Source: Alviniconcha marisindica (taxonomy: Eukaryota > Mollusca > Gastropoda > Provannidae). From it: DNA of 64,000 bases. The stretch's first letter is position 1. Each line of letters begins with the position of its first letter. The DNA is taken from assembly GCA_018857735.1 (NCBI GenBank), contig JABMCL010002145.1, positions 322,501 to 386,500 of the forward strand, written 5' to 3'. Under the pieces are notes generated by a model. It ran no database searches. It was not told the origin of the DNA and was given only the letters and a program-made list of their open reading frames with translations. The position numbers were made by a program, and so were the translations under genes. Of this stretch, positions 60,501-64,000 are shown one piece after another.

Positions 60501-60578
60501 AGTTGGATAATATACTCGTATCTGTCTATATGTCTGTCTGTCGGGTCTATCAGCAGCCTCCCGCCCTCCCTCTCTTAC

Positions 60579-60721
60579 CCCCCAAGAGCAGCATCAGGAT
60601 CTCCCATCATGCTTTGCTGTTGCGGGGGCTGGTGGGATAGGCTCCAGTCACTTCCGGTCAGGCGACTGTGCGCGTTCTGCCCCACCATGGTCTCCCTGCC
60701 TTGACTGTCCCGTGTCATCAC
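60579..60721 (-). CDS. Unidentified Tyr/Asn-rich protein, penultimate exon
   Basis: Acceptor ctgtgttcag and donor GTAAGA. It enters in phase 0 and exits in phase 2, which exactly suits the next exon. The product is VMTRDSQGRETMVGQNAHSR, then LTGSDWSLSHQPPQQQSMMG and DPDAALG. The QPPQQQ run and lack of a folded pattern suggest a disordered segment. Its acceptor is met directly by a 29-bp array. Confidence 0.7.
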
Positions 60722-62255
60722 CTGAACACAGTGATAGGACTCTTTAGGTAGTGCACACAGTGACAGGACTCTTTAGGTAGTGCACAGTGACAGGACTCTT
60801 TAGGTAGTGCACAGTGACAGGACTCTTTAGGTAGTGCACACAGTGACAGGACTCTTTAGGTAGTGAACACAGCGACAGGACTCTTTAGGTAGTGACACAG
60901 CGACAGGACTCTTTAGGTAGTGCACACAGCGACAGGACTCTTTAGGTAGTGCACACAGCGACAGGACTCTTTAGGTAGTGCACACAGCGACAGGACTCTT
61001 TAGGTAGTGCACACAGCGACAGGACTCTTTAGGTAGTGCACACAGCGACAGGACTCTTTAGGTAGTGCACACAGCGACAGGACTCTTTAGGTAGTGCACA
61101 CAGCGACAGGACTCTTTAGGTAGTGCACACAGCGACAGGACTCTTTAGGTAGTGCACACAGTGACAGGACTCTTTAGGTAGTGCACACAGTGACAGGACT
61201 CTTTAGGTAGTGACACAGTGACAGGACTCTTTAGGTAGTGCACACAGTGACAGGACTCTTTAGGTAGTGAACACAGTGACAGGACTCTTTAGGTAGTGCA
61301 CACAGTGACAGGACTCTTTAGGTAGTGCACACAGTGACAGGACTCTTTAGGTAGTGCCACAGTGACAGGACTCTTTAGGTAGTGCACACAGTGACAGGAC
61401 TCTTTAGGTAGTGCACACAGTGACAGGACTCTTTAGGTAGTGCCCCAGTGACAGGACTCTTTAGGTAGTGCACACAGTGACAGGACTCTTTAGGTAGTGC
61501 ACACAGTGATAGGACTCTTTAGGTAGTGCACACAGTGACAGGACTCTTTAGGTAGTGCACACAGTGACAGGACTCTTTAGGTAGTGCACACAGTGACAGG
61601 ACTCTTTAGGTAGTGCACACAGTGACAGGACTCTTTAGGTAGTGCACACAGTGATAGGACTCTTTAGGTAGTGCACACAGTGACAGGACTCTTTAGGTAG
61701 TGCACACAGTGATAGGACTCTTTAGGTAGTGCACAGTGACAGGACTCTTTAGGTAGTGCACACAGTGACAGGACTCTTTAGGTAGTGCACACAGTGACAG
61801 GACCTCTTTAGGTAGTGCACACAGTGACAGGACTCTTTAGGTAGTGCACACAGTGACAGGACTCTTTAGGTAGTGCACACAGTGACAGGACTCTTTAGGT
61901 AGTGCACAGTGACAGGACCTCTTTAGGTAGTGCACAGTGACATGACTCTTTAGGTAGTGCACAGTGGCAGGACTCTTTAGGTAGTGCACACAGTGACAGG
62001 ACCTCTTTAGGTAGTGCACAGTGACAGGACCTCTTTAGGTAGTGCACACAGTGACATGACCTCTTTAGATAGTGCACGGTGACAGGACCTCTTTAGGTAG
62101 TGCACAGTGGCATGACCTCTTTAGGTAGTGCACACAGTGACAGGACCTCTTTAGGTAGTGCACACAGTGACAGGACCTCTTTAGGTAGTGCGCACAATGA
62201 CAGGACCTCTTTAGGTAGTGCACACAGTGACAGGACCACTTAGGTAAGGGACGTT
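60722..62255. repeat. 29-bp minisatellite abutting a 3' splice site
   Basis: About 52 copies of gtgacaggactctttaggta then gtgcacaca, with length variants lacking cacaca. On the minus strand the unit (CTAAAGAGTCCTGTCACTGT) continues as GTGCAC, whereas at the exon it continues as GTTCAG. The intronic half of the acceptor was thus repeated and only the functional copy keeps the AG. Confidence 0.95.
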
Positions 62256-62519
62256 CCAATGTCAGCACCTGAACACACAACGGCATGACTTCTTTAGGTA
62301 AGGGAAATGGTAAAGCAGAGTGAACGCTGACGAAACTTTCAGAACCAATGAACCTTTCGTCAGCAAGGCCTCCTTCGCCTTCCGCATTTTGAACCTGGTT
62401 CAACAGTGGGGGTGGGGGGGGGGGGGGTGGGGGGGGGGTAGAGACTGGGCGAGAGGGTGGGTGGGTGAGGGGGTGGAGGGTGAGGGTGGGTGGAGTGTGA
62501 AGGGGGAGGGGGGGGGTAG
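62256..62519. other. Unique intron sequence with G-rich tract
   Basis: A run of ggggtgggg at 62408-62518. A minus-strand open stretch (LNQVQNAEGEGGLADE) near 62350-62395 lacks convincing splice sites. Confidence 0.4.
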
Positions 62520-63204
62520 ACAAGAAAGTAGAGACTGGCAACTCACGTGGTGGTGGTGGAGGGGGAGGGTGGGGTGGTAGACAAGAAAGCAGAGACTGGC
62601 AACTCACGTGGTGGTGGTGGAGGGGGAGGGTGGGGTGGTAGACAAGAAAGCAGAGACTGGCAACTCACGTGGTGGTGGTGGAGGGGGAGGGTGGGGTGGT
62701 AGACAAGAAAGCAGAGACTGGCAACTCACGTGGTGGTGGTGGAGGGGGAGGGTGGGGTGGTAGACAAGAAAGCAGAGACTGGCAACTCACGTGGTGGTGG
62801 TGGAGGGGGAGGGTGGGGTGGTAGACAAGAAAGCAGAGACTGGCAACTCACGTGGGTGGTGGGGTGGAGGGTGGGGGTGGAGGGTGGGGGGTAGACAAGA
62901 AAGCAGAGACTGGCGACTCACGTGGTGGTGGGGGTGGAGGGGGAGGGTGAAGAGGGGGGTAGACTAGAAAGCAGAGACTGGCGACTCACGTGGTGGTGGG
63001 GGGTGGAGGTGGGGGTGGAGGGTGAAGCGGAGGGGGAGGGGGGGTAGACAAGAAACAGAGACTGGCGACTCACGTGGGGGGGGGGGGGATGGAGGGTGAG
63101 GGGGGTGGAGGGTGAAGGAGGGGGGGAGGGGAGGGTGAAGGGGAGGTGGGGGAGGGGGGAGGGGCGGAGGGGGGTAGACAAGAAAGCAGAGACTGGCGAC
63201 TCAC
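62520..63204. repeat. ~60-bp G-rich minisatellite carrying 5' splice-site copies
   Basis: About ten copies of gacaagaaagcagagactgg, then caactcacgtggtggtggtg and a G-rich tail that varies in length. The minus strand of each reads CCACGTGAGTYGCCAGTCTC, the donor region of the exon ending at 63205 (CCCCACGTGAGTCGCCAGTC). Copies near the exon have GTGAGTCGCC and distant ones GTGAGTTGCC. Confidence 0.94.
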
Positions 63205-63337
63205 GTGGGGGTTGCTGGGCTGGGCGGTGTAGAGGTGAGGCGGGGTGATGGCGGTGGTGGCCATGGACTTGTAGTGGGTCGGGTAGCTGGCCGGGTGGCT
63301 GGCCGGGTAGCCAGTGTTGAAGCCAGACACGCTCGCT
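63205..63337 (-). CDS. Unidentified Tyr/Asn-rich protein, upstream exon
   Basis: Acceptor ctgtgtgcag and donor GTGAGT. One base completes a codon from upstream, then 44 codons follow in a phase that joins directly to the exon at 60721. The product is ASVSGFNTGYPASHPASYPT then HYKSMATTAITPPHLYTAQP and SNPH: a Ser/Pro/Tyr-rich, probably disordered region with the repeated (Y)PASHPASYPT motif. Earlier exons lie beyond the right edge. Confidence 0.65.
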
Positions 63338-63389
63338 CTGCACACAGAATACTTGGAGACAACACGCGTTTTGGGTGGTTTTATTCTTT

Positions 63390-63391
63390 AT

Positions 63392-63459
<68 letters not shown>

Positions 63460-63474
63460 TGTGTGTGTGTGTGC

Positions 63475-63507
<33 letters not shown>

Positions 63508-63525
63508 TGGTGTGTGTGTGCGTGC

Positions 63526-63588
<63 letters not shown>

Positions 63589-63620
63589 CAGGGTGTGTGT
63601 GTGTGTGTGTTGGTGGTGGC
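63390..63620. repeat. (TG)n and (CG)n compound microsatellite
   Basis: TG runs around gcgtgcgcgcgcgcgcgcgt and cgtgcgtgcgtg. Confidence 0.97.
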
Positions 63621-63624
63621 CCGG

Positions 63625-64000
63625 GGCTGGGCTGGGGGGTAACTCACGGCTGTTGGGCTGTGGACAGTGGGGACTCACCTGGGGGCTGTGGACATGGGGG
63701 GGTAACTCACGGCTGTGGGCTGTGACATGGGGGGGGGTGAACTCACGGCTGTTGGGCGTGGACATGGGGGGGAACTCACGGCTGTGGGCGGGTGGACATG
63801 GGGGGGTAACTCACGGCTGTGGGCAGTGGACATGGGGGTAACTCCACGGCTGTCGGGCTGTGGACATGGGGGGGGGGTAACTCGGCGGCGTTGGGCAGGT
63901 GGAAGGGGGGGGGGTAACTCACGGCTGTTGGGCTGTGGACATGGGGGTAACTCCGGCGTTGGGCGTGACATGGGGGGGTAAACTCATCAGCTGTTGGGCT
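63625..64000. repeat. ~35-bp minisatellite with donor-like units
   Basis: About ten copies of ggtaactcacggctgttggg then ctgtggacatggggg. The minus strand reads CCCAACAGCC then GTGAGTTACC, an intact 5' splice-site consensus. The source exon is not visible and should lie beyond 64000. Frequent one-base losses in G runs suggest consensus error. Confidence 0.88.

Noticed and set aside
62283..62396. Minus-strand LNQVQNAEGEGG stretch as an exon
   Set aside because: Upstream AG is weak, the 3' side runs into the 29-bp array, and the flanking exons already join in phase without it.

Overview
This window is eukaryotic nuclear DNA, most likely from a marine gastropod or other mollusc. It holds genes with introns, dense minisatellites and microsatellites, non-LTR retrotransposon tails, tRNA- and 5S-derived SINEs, and a SINE core segment of a type I associate with caenogastropod snails. 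No operons, CRISPR arrays or other prokaryotic features are present. Many tandem arrays carry scattered single-base dropouts, which suggests an unpolished long-read consensus.

All convincing genes lie on the minus strand, so they read from high to low coordinates. (1) At 59.9-63.3 kb are the last three visible coding exons of a Tyr/Ser/Asn-rich protein I cannot name; splice phases agree and it ends at 59901. (2) At 48.4-51.1 kb is the main part of WDR27, a WD40-repeat protein, in one uninterrupted 2.7-kb exon; its first exon was not found. (3) From 44.18 kb to the left edge runs a large gene for a C2CD2/C2CD2L(TMEM24)-like lipid-transfer protein. Exon 1 (43830-44180) encodes an N-terminal membrane anchor and the start of an SMP domain. 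After a 17-kb intron, exons at 26.7, 25.0, 23.6 and 22.6 kb continue the SMP domain in phase 0. Weaker exons at 11.4, about 9.8 and 6.8 kb would form a Gln/Ser-rich linker, and an exon at 3.4 kb starts a C2-like domain. The gene continues past position 1.

The rest is intronic or intergenic and dominated by tandem arrays with 20-80 bp units. Many arrays abut an exon, and their unit contains that exon's own 5' or 3' splice site plus a few exon bases (2.0-3.4, 6.9-9.3, 9.8-11.4, 21.9-22.6, 24.8-25.9, 26.1-26.7, 60.7-63.2 kb). Splice-site-seeded minisatellites, repeated across at least two genes, are the most unusual feature of the window.

Mobile DNA: two related TIR elements (18.86-21.13 and 33.32-37.35 kb) share terminal sequence and a repeated internal 11-bp motif TRAYRTYCRAY. 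The second split a satellite array and itself carries a decayed LINE reverse transcriptase. There is a TTAA-flanked piggyBac-like element (27.7-28.4 kb), two TTAA-type MITEs (43.0 and 47.2 kb), the second of which seeded a 51-bp minisatellite from its own end, a TAATA-flanked MITE upstream of WDR27, and four LINE fragments.
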